Assembly (NCBI RefSeq): GCF_009765275.1
Contig: NZ_VOPH01000005.1
Location: forward strand, 310,001 to 374,000
Direction of reading: 5' to 3'
Origin: Chachezhania sediminis
GTDB lineage: Bacteria; Pseudomonadota; Alphaproteobacteria; Rhodobacterales; Rhodobacteraceae
DNA: 64,000 nucleotides
A program made the position numbers and the translations under genes. The notes under the pieces were generated by a model that made no database searches, had not been told where the DNA came from, and was given only the letters and a program-made list of their open reading frames with translations. Below, piece after piece: positions 33,751 through 43,378 of this stretch (positions within the stretch are counted from its first letter, which is position 1; each line of letters starts with the position of its first letter).

Positions 33751-34688
33751 GACGCTTCTCCCGCGCTGTGTTCTTCGACAAGACCCACGAAGATGTCCTC
33801 CAGGCTGGATTCCCGCGTCTGGACGTCGCGCAGGACCAGCCCGGCTTCGGCCACGTCCTGCAACAGCCGGGTGATCCCGGTCCGTTCGGCCTTGGTGTCA
33901 TAGCTGTAGACCAGCCTTGTGCCGTCCGCCGACAGTTCCAGGCCCGGACGGGCCAGGCTTTCGGGCAGGGCATCGACGGGATCGGTCAGGATGACGTCCA
34001 GCTGCTTCTTGCCCATCTGGACCATCAGCGCATCCTTGTCCTCGACCAGCAGGATGCGCCCGCCGTTGATCACGCCCACACGGTCGGCGATGGCCTCGGC
34101 TTCCTCGATATAGTGAGTCGTCAGGATGATCGTCACGCCATCGGCGCGCAGACCGTCGACCACGTCCCACATGTCCTTGCGCAGCGCCACGTCGACGCCG
34201 GCGGTGGGTTCGTCCAGGAACAGCACGCGGGGTTCGTGGCTCAGCGCCTTGGCGATCAGCACCCGGCGCTTCATGCCGCCGGACAGTTCCTTGATCTGGC
34301 TGTCCTTCTTGTCCCACAGCGACAGCTTCTTCAGCACCTCGCCGACAAAGGCGTCGTTGCGCGGCTTGCCGAACAGCCCGCGGGAAAAGGACACGGTGCG
34401 GTACACCGTCTCGAACGGTTCCAGCGCGATGTCCTGCGGCACAAGGCCGATCAGGCTGCGGGTCTTGCGATAGTCGCGGGCGATGTCGAAGCCGCCGACC
34501 GTGACCGTGCCGGAGGTCGGCACCGTCAGGCCGCAAATTGTGGAAATCAGGGTGGTCTTGCCGGCGCCGTTGGGCCCCAGCAGAGCCAGGATCTCGCCCT
34601 GCTCGATCTCGAGCGTCACACCCTTCAGCGCCTCGAAGCCGCCGTCATAAGTCTTGCGCAGATCGCGCACAGAAAGGATCGGTGCCAT
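33747..34688 (-). CDS. ABC exporter ATP-binding protein (YadG-like)
   Basis: A 313-residue ATPase: Walker [10 protein letters not shown] (about residues 38-46), signature LSGGMKRR, Walker [11 protein letters not shown], switch [10 protein letters not shown]. The last 90 residues form the C-terminal extension common in DrrA/YadG-type subunits. It energises the permease encoded just downstream, to which it is translationally coupled. Start ATG 34688. The CoxG-like gene ends 104 bases upstream. Confidence 0.96.
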   Translation of the reverse strand: MAPILSVRDLRKTYDGGFEALKGVTLEIEQGEILALLGPNGAGKTTLISTICGLTVPTSGTVTVGGFDIARDYRKTRSLIGLVPQDIALEPFETVYRTVSFSRGLFGKPRNDAFVGEVLKKLSLWDKKDSQIKELSGGMKRRVLIAKALSHEPRVLFLDEPTAGVDVALRKDMWDVVDGLRADGVTIILTTHYIEEAEAIADRVGVINGGRILLVEDKDALMVQMGKKQLDVILTDPVDALPESLARPGLELSADGTRLVYSYDTKAERTGITRLLQDVAEAGLVLRDVQTRESSLEDIFVGLVEEHSAGEAS

Positions 34689-34792
34689 GCCCTGCCAGTC
34701 CGTTCATGAAAAAATGTCCCGCCGCCCCTGAACGGGCGCCGGGTGCGGTCTGGTTCTGCCAGGCCCCTTAGGAGGCCTTTCAGGTCAGGCGG

Positions 34793-35311
34793 TCAGCTCT
34801 TGCCCTTCAGGCGGGCCAGGAACCCGGTCTTGGCCGGTGCGGCCTCTTCCGCCGGGGCATCGCCTTCGGCCGGGCCTTCCAGTTCCGCCTGCAGCGTCTC
34901 GAAAAAGCTGTCGGCCATCTTCTTGGCAAAACCGTCGATCAGGCGGCTGCCCAGCTGGGCCAGCTTGCCGCCGACCTTGGCCTCGACCTCGTAGGACAGA
35001 AGCGTGCCCTCGGCGGTCGGTGCCAGCGTCACGACGGCGCCGCCCTTGGCGAAACCTGCCGCGCCGCCCTTGCCCTCGCCCGAGATCGTCAGCTTCTCGT
35101 TCGGGACCACGTCAGAAATCGTGACCTGTCCCTTGAAGGTCGCCTTCACGGGGCCGACCTTCTGGACCACGGTCGCCTCGAACCCATCCTCGGGCGAGCC
35201 CGAGATCTCCTGGGTGCCCGGCACGCAGGCCTTCAGGACCTCGGGATCGAGAAGGGCTGCAAAGACGGTTGCCGGATCGGCCTTGATCTCGCGCTGGTCG
35301 CTCATCTGCAT
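34793..35311 (-). CDS. CoxG-like SRPBCC domain protein
   Basis: A 172-residue protein of the CoxG (CO dehydrogenase subunit G) branch of SRPBCC lipid/steroid-binding folds: VFAALLDPEVLKACVPGTQEI near the start, GPVKATFKGQVTISDV in the middle, QLGSRLIDGFAKKMAD toward the end. A short Glu/Ala-rich tail with a basic end follows. CoxG helps anchor or mature CO dehydrogenase, but no cox structural genes are near, so the role here is open. ATG 35311 has AGGAG eight bases upstream; the reading frame stays open far upstream but that part is antisense to other genes. Confidence 0.9.
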   Translation of the reverse strand: MQMSDQREIKADPATVFAALLDPEVLKACVPGTQEISGSPEDGFEATVVQKVGPVKATFKGQVTISDVVPNEKLTISGEGKGGAAGFAKGGAVVTLAPTAEGTLLSYEVEAKVGGKLAQLGSRLIDGFAKKMADSFFETLQAELEGPAEGDAPAEEAAPAKTGFLARLKGKS

Positions 35312-35506
35312 TGGCCGGTCTCCTGCATATCGAATGGATGTGTCGTGCCCCTTGGCACGCAAGCGCCTGTCTACCGCAGCCGGGGCCACGGGCCAAGTAC
35401 CATCCGCCGCCCCGGCTGTGAGAACGCGGAGGGGCCATTGTGCAGGACCCCGGAATTGACTAGCGCAGGAAGAACGGGCCAGGGTCCGGGCCAGAAGGTA
35501 ATCCGC

Positions 35507-36508
35507 ATGACGTCCCCCGCAAATTCCAGTCTGGGCCTGCCCCCGTCCGGCACGCTGGCGGGCGTGGGCTTCCTGCTGGTGGGCATCGTGGCCATCTCGG
35601 TCCAGGACATGCTGATCAAGTTGTTGTCGGGGGGCTATCCGCTGCACCAGATCGTGATGGCGCGGTCGGGGATCGGGATCTTCTTCAGCCTTCTGCTGGT
35701 CCAGTACGAAGGCGGCTGGTCTATCCTGCGGACCCGTCGGCCGGGCCTCCACGCGATCCGCTGCCTGGCGGTGGTGCTGGCCAACATGACCTATTTCGTG
35801 GCCCTGTCGGTGATCCCGCTGGCGGATGCCACCGCGCTGTTCTTCGCAGCCCCCCTGTTCATCACCGTCCTGTCGATCCCGATCCTGGGCGAAAAGGTCG
35901 GGCCCTGGCGCATGGGGGCCGTCCTGGTCGGCCTGATCGGCGTCATACTGATGCAGCGCCCCTGGGCCGAGGGCGAGGCGCTGGGGGCCAACCGCCTGGT
36001 CCTGCTGCTGCCGGTGATCGCCGCGCTGGGGTACGCGCTGTCCCAGATCATGACCCGACGGCTGGGGGTGGAAAGCAAGGCCTCGGCCATGACGATCTAC
36101 ATGCAGGCGACCTTCATCCTTGTATCGTTGGCCTTCTGGCTGGTGGCCGGCGACGGGCGGTTCGTCGACGGCAGCACGGATCCCAGCCTGCGCTTCCTGC
36201 TGCGCGCCTGGGTCTGGCCACGGCCCGGCGACTGGGTGATCCTGGGCAGCCTGGGGCTGATGACGACGTTGATCGGCTATTGCCTGAACCAGGCCTATCG
36301 CCTGTCGGATGCCGCCGTGGTGGCGCCCTTCGAATATTCCGCCCTGCCGCTGGCCGTGTTCTGGGGCTGGTGGATGTTCGGCGACCTGCCGCTGCCGCCG
36401 GTCTGGCTGGGCATGGGTCTGATTGTGAGCGCGGGCCTTGTCGTATTCGTCCGCGAACGCATCCTGGCCCGCCGCCTGGCCCGCGGCCCGATCAAGTCGC
36501 GATACTAA
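35507..36508 (+). CDS. DMT-superfamily (EamA) transporter
   Basis: A 333-residue inner-membrane protein with about ten hydrophobic helices in two EamA halves (first from about residue 17, second from about 175 with LPVIAALGYALSQIMTRR). VIPLADATALFFAAPLFITVLS is the usual first-repeat signature. The family exports amino acids, metabolites or nucleotide sugars; no substrate can be named. Start ATG 35507 has AAGG upstream. It is divergent from the CoxG-like gene across 195 bases and stands alone. Confidence 0.92.
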   Translation: MTSPANSSLGLPPSGTLAGVGFLLVGIVAISVQDMLIKLLSGGYPLHQIVMARSGIGIFFSLLLVQYEGGWSILRTRRPGLHAIRCLAVVLANMTYFVALSVIPLADATALFFAAPLFITVLSIPILGEKVGPWRMGAVLVGLIGVILMQRPWAEGEALGANRLVLLLPVIAALGYALSQIMTRRLGVESKASAMTIYMQATFILVSLAFWLVAGDGRFVDGSTDPSLRFLLRAWVWPRPGDWVILGSLGLMTTLIGYCLNQAYRLSDAAVVAPFEYSALPLAVFWGWWMFGDLPLPPVWLGMGLIVSAGLVVFVRERILARRLARGPIKSRY

Positions 36509-36940
36509 GCGTCGGTTCTGGTCCGTTTCCGGCGAACATCCTTCCCCCGGCGCCAGAAGGTCCAGCGCGCCACCGGGGCCCAGCCACACCTCTGTCACCC
36601 GGGCCACGATCCACAGAAGGGCGCCGCGCCGCCGACCCGAGAGATGTTCGAACGCCGCCGCGGCCTGCGATACGCGCGCGGCCCGCTTCGCGGCAACCGG
36701 CGCAGCAGGACGATGGCCCCAAGCCTCTGGCGGACGGGCGCGCCCTGCCGGGGCGGCCCCCGTGTTCGGGCCGCCGGCGGTCCTGCCCCCGGCCCGCGGC
36801 CGATCATGTTTTCCAACTGCGCTCTCCCGCATCTGCGGCCGGGCAAGACCAGGTCAAAGGAATGGACGATCCGTAAACGCCCTGCCCCTTTCCGCAGACC
36901 GCGTCTTGCGCTAAGGCGGGGCATTCCCGGGAAAAGACAC
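36509..36940. other. Intergenic region, no gene recognised
   Basis: 432 bases between the DMT transporter and ttcA, both on the plus strand, so it should hold the ttcA promoter. A minus-strand stretch around 36600-36740 translates into something less low-complexity than usual ([18 protein letters not shown]), but it lacks a stop and start of its own. It may be a gene remnant or chance. Confidence 0.4.
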
Positions 36941-37828
36941 ATGTTCGACGACGACGACGCAGACGCCGATATCCATCCGCTGTTCCACGGCGCCCCCAAG
37001 ACGACATCGTTCCGCAAGCTGCGGAAACGGCTGGTCCGCTATGTGCGCGAAGCGGTGGACCAGTACGGCATGGTCGAACGCGGCGCCCGCTGGCTGGTCT
37101 GCATGTCCGGTGGCAAGGACAGTTACACCCTGCTTGCGATCCTGCACGAACTGCAGTGGCGCGGGCTGCTGCCGGTCGACATTCTGGCCTGCAATCTGGA
37201 CCAGGGCCAGCCGGGCTTTCCCGCCACGGTGCTGCCGGCCTTCCTGGAAAAGATGGGCGTGCCGCACCGGATCGAATACCGCGACACCTATTCCATCGTC
37301 ACCGACAAGGTGCCCGAGGGCCGGACCTATTGCGCGCTTTGCTCGCGCCTGCGCCGCGGACATCTGTACCGCATCGCGCGCGAGGAGGGCTGCTCCGCCA
37401 TCGTGCTTGGCCACCACCGCGACGATATCCTTGAGACGTTCTTCATGAACCTCTTTCATGGCGGCCGGCTGGCAACGATGCCGCCGAAGCTGGTGAACGA
37501 GGAAGGCGACCTGTTCCTCTATCGCCCGCTGGCCCACGTGGCCGAGGCGGATTGCGAGGCCTTCGCGAAGGCCATGAACTATCCGATCATTCCCTGCGAC
37601 CTTTGCGGGTCGCAGGACGGGCTGCAGCGGCAGCAGGTGAAACAGATTCTCGACGGCTGGGAACAGCGCAGCCCCGGGCGGCGTCAGGTGATGTTCCGGG
37701 CGCTGATGAACGCGCGTCCGTCGCATTTGCTCGACCCAAAGCTGTTTGATTTCGCGGGCTTGCAACTTACACCACATGAGCAGCCCGAATTTCGCCCCAA
37801 TTTGGACAAAGTTCCCCGCCTGCGTTAA
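36941..37828 (+). CDS. ttcA: tRNA 2-thiocytidine(32) synthetase
   Basis: A 295-residue enzyme with the PP-loop [12 protein letters not shown] (about residues 54-65), the CxxC of [10 protein letters not shown] (about 130-139) and a later CDLCGSQ. TtcA uses ATP and an oxygen-sensitive iron-sulfur cluster, bound by cysteines of these motifs, to thiolate C32 of certain tRNAs. ATG 36941 ([10 protein letters not shown]) starts the family N-terminus; the 97 further codons of open frame upstream are not conserved-looking. Two adjoining hairpins follow its stop, leading into the phosphodiesterase gene. Confidence 0.96.
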   Translation: MFDDDDADADIHPLFHGAPKTTSFRKLRKRLVRYVREAVDQYGMVERGARWLVCMSGGKDSYTLLAILHELQWRGLLPVDILACNLDQGQPGFPATVLPAFLEKMGVPHRIEYRDTYSIVTDKVPEGRTYCALCSRLRRGHLYRIAREEGCSAIVLGHHRDDILETFFMNLFHGGRLATMPPKLVNEEGDLFLYRPLAHVAEADCEAFAKAMNYPIIPCDLCGSQDGLQRQQVKQILDGWEQRSPGRRQVMFRALMNARPSHLLDPKLFDFAGLQLTPHEQPEFRPNLDKVPRLR

Positions 37829-37878
37829 CGGACCGCTCAGGTCCGCGCATTACCGTCAGTGCCTGAAACGGTAATGCG
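37829..37878 (+). promoter_or_regulatory. Two tandem hairpins between ttcA and the EAL gene
   Basis: Hairpin 1: CGGACC (37829-37834)/GGTCCG (37840-37845). Hairpin 2: CGCATTACCGT (37846-37856)/ACGGTAATGCG (37868-37878), an 11-bp perfect stem. They begin at the base after the ttcA stop and end at the first base of the GAGG that precedes the EAL gene's ATG 37889. They may terminate ttcA, regulate readthrough or control ribosome access. Confidence 0.6.
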
Positions 37879-37888
37879 AGGCTGCGCC

Positions 37889-39583
37889 ATGCGAATGCCC
37901 TGTACCGGCCGGCGCGATGCAGGCTGGTTCCTTCCCGGATTGCCCCGGCGGGCAGGCGTACGGCTGGTTGCCGTGGTCACCTGGTTCATCGGTCCGGCCG
38001 GCCTGGCCTTCCTGCCGGCGCTGGTGCTGGGCGCATTCTGGCTGGGGGGCGAGGCGGCGCTGGTCATCGTGGCCCTGGGGCTGCCGCTGGTCATCGCCCT
38101 TGCCGGCGGATTCCACCCCGCCGACCCGCAGCGCACGACCGCCCGCGACGGCGCCAGCGGCCTGATGCTGCGCGACGGATTCGAGGATTCGATTGCCGAC
38201 ATCTACCTGGAAACAGCGGCGCCCGAACTGCGGTCGGCCTGCTTCGTGCTGGAAATATCCGACTGGGCCAAGCTGACAGGCAGGCTGGGGACCAGCGCGG
38301 TGGACGAACTGGTGCTGCGGGTCGGCGAACGAATCCTGGCTGCGCTGCGGCAGGGCGACGTGGTCGCGCGGATCGGGGAAAACCGGTTCGGCATCTGCCT
38401 GGCCGCGGGGCGAACCGCCGACCTGGAACTGTGCGTCCAGATCGCCGGCCGCCTGCAGGCCACGGTAGAGGACGGATACTCCGTCGAAGGCATGGCCATG
38501 CATCCGTCCTGCGCCATCGGTTTCTGCCTGCGCAGCCGCGTGCCGGGGCCGGACGGTCCGCTTCTGGCCGTGACGGAACGCGCCAGACCGGGCGAGGCAG
38601 CGCCGCGGGCCCACGCGACGCGCATGCCGCTGCGCCCCGGCCGGGGCCGCGACGTGCCCGGCGCCGTGAACTGGCTGGGCGCGGCCGAAGCCGCCCTGGA
38701 CGAGGCGCGCGTGGCCGGCCCCTCTGCCATCCGCGCCTATACCACCGACCTGCACCGCCGGACACGCGCGCGCACCTCGCTGCGCGCCGACGCCGAAAAC
38801 GCGCTGGAGAACGGCCAGATCCTGGCCTGGTTCCAGCCCCAGATTTCCACCGATACCGGCCGGATTTCCGGGTTCGAGGCGCTGGCGCGCTGGGAACATC
38901 CCGAACAGGGCGTGCTGTCGCCGGAACGGTTCATGCCGGCGCTGGCGGCGGCAGGCCGGGTCGAACGGCTGGGCCGGGTCATGCTGTTCCAGTCGCTGAG
39001 CGCACTGGCCGGATGGGACAAGGCCGGAGTCGAGGTGCCGGGCGTCGCCGTCAACTTCGCCACGGAAGAGCTGCGCAGCCCCGGCCTGCTGGACCGCGTA
39101 CGGTGGGAACTGGAACGGTTCGGCATCGCGCCCGAACGGCTGTGCATCGAAATCCTGGAGACCGTCGTCTCGGACCGGCCTCAGGACACTGTGGCCCGCA
39201 ACATCTCTGGCTTGGCCGCGATGGGCTGCCGGATCGATCTGGACGATTTCGGAACCGGTCATTCCTCGATCGCGGCGATCCGCCGGTTCGACGTATCGCG
39301 GATCAAGATCGACCGCTCTTTCGTCACCAGGGCCGACCGCGACCCGGAACAGCAAAAGATGATCGCCGCGATCCTGACCATGGCCGAGCGGCTGGAACTG
39401 CGCACACTCGCCGAAGGGGTGGAAACGGTCGGCGAACACGCGCTGCTGTCTCAGCTGGGTTGCGACCACGTGCAGGGCTTCGGCATCGGCCGCCCGATGC
39501 CCTTCGCCGAAACGCTGGTCTGGATCGACCGCCACAATGCCAAGATTCAGGACGCCCCGATCATCGGCCGCAGCGTCGGCTGA
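37889..39583 (+). CDS. Cyclic-di-GMP phosphodiesterase (degenerate GGDEF plus EAL)
   Basis: A 564-residue protein: two N-terminal membrane helices (about residues 22-70), a GGDEF-like domain (about 90-240) whose active-site motif is GENRF instead of GGDEF, and an EAL domain (about 300-555). The EAL domain keeps the key residues: FEALARWEHP, VAVNF, CIEILE, IDLDDFGTG, IKIDRSF, LAEGVET and QGFGIGRP. So it probably degrades c-di-GMP, with the GGDEF remnant regulatory. ATG 37889 is preferred because GAGG lies upstream; GTG 37859 and ATG 37874 fall within a hairpin. Confidence 0.93.
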   Translation: MRMPCTGRRDAGWFLPGLPRRAGVRLVAVVTWFIGPAGLAFLPALVLGAFWLGGEAALVIVALGLPLVIALAGGFHPADPQRTTARDGASGLMLRDGFEDSIADIYLETAAPELRSACFVLEISDWAKLTGRLGTSAVDELVLRVGERILAALRQGDVVARIGENRFGICLAAGRTADLELCVQIAGRLQATVEDGYSVEGMAMHPSCAIGFCLRSRVPGPDGPLLAVTERARPGEAAPRAHATRMPLRPGRGRDVPGAVNWLGAAEAALDEARVAGPSAIRAYTTDLHRRTRARTSLRADAENALENGQILAWFQPQISTDTGRISGFEALARWEHPEQGVLSPERFMPALAAAGRVERLGRVMLFQSLSALAGWDKAGVEVPGVAVNFATEELRSPGLLDRVRWELERFGIAPERLCIEILETVVSDRPQDTVARNISGLAAMGCRIDLDDFGTGHSSIAAIRRFDVSRIKIDRSFVTRADRDPEQQKMIAAILTMAERLELRTLAEGVETVGEHALLSQLGCDHVQGFGIGRPMPFAETLVWIDRHNAKIQDAPIIGRSVG

Positions 39584-39896
39584 CCGGGTTCGCGCATCGC
39601 GTGGCGTTCGCCCGCGGACGAGCGAAGGTGACGGCGCTTGCGACCGATCCTGGTCCGCAGCCCGGAACCGGCCGCGCGCCCAGTGCGGAGCCCGCCGGAC
39701 GTCCCGCCCGGGCACTATGACCCCACCACCCTTGATTTCCCCCTGAAATCCGGCCGGAACGGCCAATTACCTGACCCGGCTTCGCCGGACCTCACGGTCA
39801 CGTTCCGCCGCCGGACCGGGAAACCGCTTGACCTTGCCAGCCTTCCCCTGTTGAACGCGGGCTGACTTTCCCTGCCCGATAGGTGTGGTGTTCCGC
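39584..39896. other. Intergenic region upstream of yidC
   Basis: 313 bases between the phosphodiesterase and yidC. I looked for rnpA, rpmH and yidD, which often precede yidC, and saw no match in any frame. It should contain the yidC promoter. Confidence 0.45.
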
Positions 39897-41750
39897 ATGG
39901 ACGATCAGAACAAGAACCTCATTCTGGCCACGGCTTTGAGTTTTGCGGTGATCCTGGGGTGGTTCCTGCTGTTCCCGCCACCGGAAGCCCCGCCAGAAGA
40001 CCCGGCGACCGCCGAACAGGCCGCGCCGCAGGGGTCCGTGCCCGCAGCCGCGACCACGCAAAGCGGCGTTCCCGCCGCCTCGACCCCCGGCGCGGCCGCA
40101 GCCGCCCCTGCCCCGGCCGAAGCAGATGCCCCCCGCGTCCCGATCGAAACCGGCCGCCTGAAGGGCTCTCTCTCGCTGGTCGGCGGCCGCATCGACGAGC
40201 TGGCACTGAAGGATTACCGCGAGACGATCCAGCCCGACTCACCCATCGTCACCCTGCTGAAGCCCACCGGCACGCCCAACGCGTATTATGCGCTTTATGG
40301 CTGGGCCCCGGGTGGCGGTCTGGATTTCGACCAGGTCCCCGGCGCCAATACCGTCTGGACCCTGGAACAGGGCGAGACGCTGACCCCGGATACCCCGGTC
40401 ACGCTGGCCTGGGACAACGGCAACGGCCTGACCTTCCGGCGCGAAATCTCGATCGACGACAACTACATGTTCACCGTGGCCCAAAGCGTCGAGAACGCGA
40501 CCGACAGCCCGGTGACGCTGCAGCCCTATGGCATCATCTCGCGCCATGGCGAACCGGCCGACCTGAAGAACTTCTTCGTCCTCTTCGAGGGCGCGATGAT
40601 CATGAAGGACGGCACGCTCGAGGAATTCAAGTACAAGGCCCTGCGCAAGCTGGACAACGTTCCCCGCGAAGGCGCCCCGGCGGAGGTCACAGAGGCCGAG
40701 AAAGACGGCTGGATCGGGTTCACCGACCACTACTGGATGACGATGCTGATCGCACCGGACGGCGCGCCGGTCACCCAGGTCGCCAAGTACTTCGAGAACC
40801 GCGACGTCTATGAGACGCAGGCCCGGATGGAAACGCAGACCGTCGCCCCCGGCGAAAGCGCCACCGTCACCTCGCGCCTGTTCTCGGGGGCCAAGGAATG
40901 GGCCACGATCCGCGAATACCAGAAGCAGGGCGTGGTCAAGTTCATCGATTCCATCGACTGGGGCTGGTTCTTCTTCCTGACCAAGCCGATCTTCTGGCTG
41001 CTGCACGAGATGCATAAGATCATCGGCAACATGGGCTGGTCGATCATCGGCCTGACGCTGATCCTGAAGGCGATCCTGTTCCCGCTGGCGTTCAAGTCCT
41101 ATGTCTCGATGGCGAAGATGAAGGAACTCCAGCCCGAGATGGAGAAGCTGAAGGAAAAGGCGGGCGACGACCGCCAGAAGCTTCAGCAGGGCATGATGGA
41201 GCTGTACAAGACCAACAAGGTCAACCCGGCGGCCGGCTGTCTGCCGATCCTCCTGCAGATCCCGATCTTCTTCTCGCTCTACAAGGTGATCTTCGTCACG
41301 CTGGAACTGCGCCAGGCGCCCTGGTTCGGCCCGTTCCAGGACCTGTCGATGCCGGATCCGACCTCGATCATGAACCTGTTCGGGCTTCTGCCCTGGGCAG
41401 GACCCGAGCCGGGGACGATGCTGGCCACGGTCATGATCGGCATCCTGCCGCTGTTCCTGGGCGTCTCGATGTTCCTGCAGCAGAAACTGAACCCGGCGCC
41501 GGCCGATCCGACGCAGCAGATGATCTTTGCCTGGATGCCGTGGGTGTTCATGTTCATGCTGGGCAACTTTGCCAGCGGCCTCGTGATCTACTGGATCACG
41601 AACAACACGATCACCTTCACGCAGCAGTACATCATCATGCGCAGCCAAGGGTACACGCCGGACGTTTTCGGCAACATCAAGTCGGGCTTCAAGCGGACGC
41701 CAAAAGACAAGGCCGCAAACAAGTCTGCCGAACCCAAGGGCAAGAAGTGA
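39897..41750 (+). CDS. yidC: Membrane protein insertase YidC
   Basis: A 617-residue inner-membrane insertase. It has an N-terminal helix (LILATALSFAVILGWFLLF), a Pro/Ala-rich linker, a large periplasmic beta domain (about 80-350), and the conserved five-helix core with MHKIIGNMGWSIIGLTLILK, LPILLQIPIFFSLYKVIFV and NFASGLVIYWITNN. It inserts and folds membrane proteins with or without SecYEG. ATG 39897 is chosen over an upstream in-frame GTG at 39885. Its stop overlaps the engB GTG start (GTGA, 41747-41750). Confidence 0.97.
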   Translation: MDDQNKNLILATALSFAVILGWFLLFPPPEAPPEDPATAEQAAPQGSVPAAATTQSGVPAASTPGAAAAAPAPAEADAPRVPIETGRLKGSLSLVGGRIDELALKDYRETIQPDSPIVTLLKPTGTPNAYYALYGWAPGGGLDFDQVPGANTVWTLEQGETLTPDTPVTLAWDNGNGLTFRREISIDDNYMFTVAQSVENATDSPVTLQPYGIISRHGEPADLKNFFVLFEGAMIMKDGTLEEFKYKALRKLDNVPREGAPAEVTEAEKDGWIGFTDHYWMTMLIAPDGAPVTQVAKYFENRDVYETQARMETQTVAPGESATVTSRLFSGAKEWATIREYQKQGVVKFIDSIDWGWFFFLTKPIFWLLHEMHKIIGNMGWSIIGLTLILKAILFPLAFKSYVSMAKMKELQPEMEKLKEKAGDDRQKLQQGMMELYKTNKVNPAAGCLPILLQIPIFFSLYKVIFVTLELRQAPWFGPFQDLSMPDPTSIMNLFGLLPWAGPEPGTMLATVMIGILPLFLGVSMFLQQKLNPAPADPTQQMIFAWMPWVFMFMLGNFASGLVIYWITNNTITFTQQYIIMRSQGYTPDVFGNIKSGFKRTPKDKAANKSAEPKGKK

Positions 41751-42400
41751 CTTCGCTTCCCTTTCCGCTGGCCGAAGAGCCGGAGGAAGACGCACGCGAG
41801 GCGGGCCGGCTTCTGTTTGCCGGCCCCTCCGAATTCCTGAAGGGCGTCGTCGCGATGGACGGCATGCCGCCTGCCGACCGGGTCGAGGTCTGCTTTGCCG
41901 GCCGGTCCAATGTCGGCAAGTCCAGCCTGATCAACGCCCTGACCGGGACCAAGGCGCTGGCCCGCGCATCCAACACGCCGGGCCGGACACAGGAAATCAA
42001 CTTTTTCACGCAAGGCCCCGACCTCTATCTGGTCGACCTGCCCGGCTATGGCTTCGCCAATGCGCCTGTCGCCGTCGTGGAAAAGTGGCAGCGGCTGCTG
42101 AAATCTTACCTGTCGGGCCGCCCGTCGCTGCGGCGCGTCTTCGTTCTGATCGACGCGCGCCACGGCGTGAAGAAGGTGGACGAGGAAATCCTGTCGCTGC
42201 TGGACAAATCCGCCGTGACCTTCCAGGCGGTGCTGACCAAGTCCGACAAGATGAAGACCAAGGACCTGGAAAAGGTGCTGGAACAGGTCCGTGGCGCCCT
42301 GTCCAGGCACCCCGCAGCCTTCCCCGAGATCGTCATGACCTCGTCCGAGAAGGGCGAAGGCATCGCGGTGCTGCGCTCGATCATCGCCAGCATCGATTAA
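41747..42400 (+). CDS. engB: Ribosome biogenesis GTPase YihA/YsxC
   Basis: A 217-residue GTPase needed for large-subunit assembly: G1 GRSNVGKSS (about residues 50-58), G2 region NTPGRTQ, G3 DLPGYGF, G4 TKSDK and G5 TSSEKGEG. GTG 41747 is chosen because it overlaps the yidC stop and gives the usual N-terminal length; reading further upstream would run inside yidC. argB follows 69 bases later with its own strong ribosome binding site. Confidence 0.95.
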   Translation: MTSLPFPLAEEPEEDAREAGRLLFAGPSEFLKGVVAMDGMPPADRVEVCFAGRSNVGKSSLINALTGTKALARASNTPGRTQEINFFTQGPDLYLVDLPGYGFANAPVAVVEKWQRLLKSYLSGRPSLRRVFVLIDARHGVKKVDEEILSLLDKSAVTFQAVLTKSDKMKTKDLEKVLEQVRGALSRHPAAFPEIVMTSSEKGEGIAVLRSIIASID

Positions 42401-42469
42401 CCATCCGCTTGATATGCGTCCGCCTTGGCGATAAGCCCCGGCGGGTCATATTCTACGGGAGGGACCGTC

Positions 42470-43318
42470 ATGAACCGCGAATGGATTGCGACTGCGAACA
42501 CGCTGGCACGGGCCCTTCCCTACCTGCAACGCTATGATGGCGCGACGGTCGTCATCAAGCTGGGCGGTCATGCCATGGGCAGCGATGCCGCGATGGACGA
42601 TTTCGCCCGCGACATGGTGCTGATGCAGCAGGTCGGCCTGAACCCGGTCGTCGTCCATGGCGGCGGGCCGATGATCACCGAGATGCTGACCAAGCTGGAG
42701 ATCAAGTCCGAGTTCGTGAACGGCAAGCGGGTGACCGATGCCGCCACGATGGAAGTGGTCGAAATGGTCCTGTCGGGCCTGGTGAACAAGCGCATCGTGC
42801 AGGCGATCAACCGGCAGGGCGGCAAGGCCGTGGGCTTGTCGGGCAAGGACGCGAACCTGATCCTGTGCGAAGCGACCGATCCCAAGCTGGGCTTCGTGGG
42901 CACCCCCACCAAGGTCGATCCGTCTGTCCTGCGGGTGCTGGGCCAGGCCGAGATGATTCCGGTGATCGCGCCTCTGGGGGCCGACGTGACCGGCCAGGGC
43001 TACAACATCAATGGCGACACCGCTGCCGGTGCCATTGCCGGTGCGCTGAAAGCGGATCGGCTGCTGCTGCTGACCGACGTGTCCGGCGTCAAGAACGCCG
43101 AAGGCAATGTCGTGACCAACATGACCGCCGAGCAGATCGAGGCGATGACCGCGGACGGCACCATCGCCGGCGGCATGATCCCCAAGACCGAAACCGCGCT
43201 GGAGGCCCTGCGCGCCGGTGTTCGCGCCTCGGTCATCCTGGATGGGCGCGCGCCCCATGCCTGCCTGCTGGAGCTTTTCACCGAGCACGGCGCCGGGACC
43301 CTGATCCGGCTGAACTGA
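42470..43318 (+). CDS. argB: Acetylglutamate kinase
   Basis: A 282-residue kinase for the second step of arginine synthesis. Marks are [11 protein letters not shown] (about residues 27-37), [10 protein letters not shown] (about 60-69), [17 protein letters not shown] and [11 protein letters not shown]. The N-terminal helix ([22 protein letters not shown]) is the type found in arginine-feedback-sensitive hexameric enzymes. ATG 42470 has GGAGGG upstream. A perfect 28-bp-arm hairpin begins 60 bases after the stop. Confidence 0.97.
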   Translation: MNREWIATANTLARALPYLQRYDGATVVIKLGGHAMGSDAAMDDFARDMVLMQQVGLNPVVVHGGGPMITEMLTKLEIKSEFVNGKRVTDAATMEVVEMVLSGLVNKRIVQAINRQGGKAVGLSGKDANLILCEATDPKLGFVGTPTKVDPSVLRVLGQAEMIPVIAPLGADVTGQGYNINGDTAAGAIAGALKADRLLLLTDVSGVKNAEGNVVTNMTAEQIEAMTADGTIAGGMIPKTETALEALRAGVRASVILDGRAPHACLLELFTEHGAGTLIRLN

Positions 43319-43378
43319 CGGGTCGCGGTCGAACGATCGCGCCTTCACATCCCCCCTCCCCTGTCCCAGCTGGCCGCG

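Noticed and set aside
36509-36832. Minus-strand stretch that looks partly protein-like upstream of ttcA
   Set aside because: It has no own stop (the frame stays open to 34793) and no ribosome binding site; at most a remnant, so not called as a gene.
34793-36832. Long N-terminal extension of the CoxG-like protein
   Set aside because: The extension is antisense to the DMT transporter; ATG 35311 has a good ribosome binding site and starts the conserved domain.
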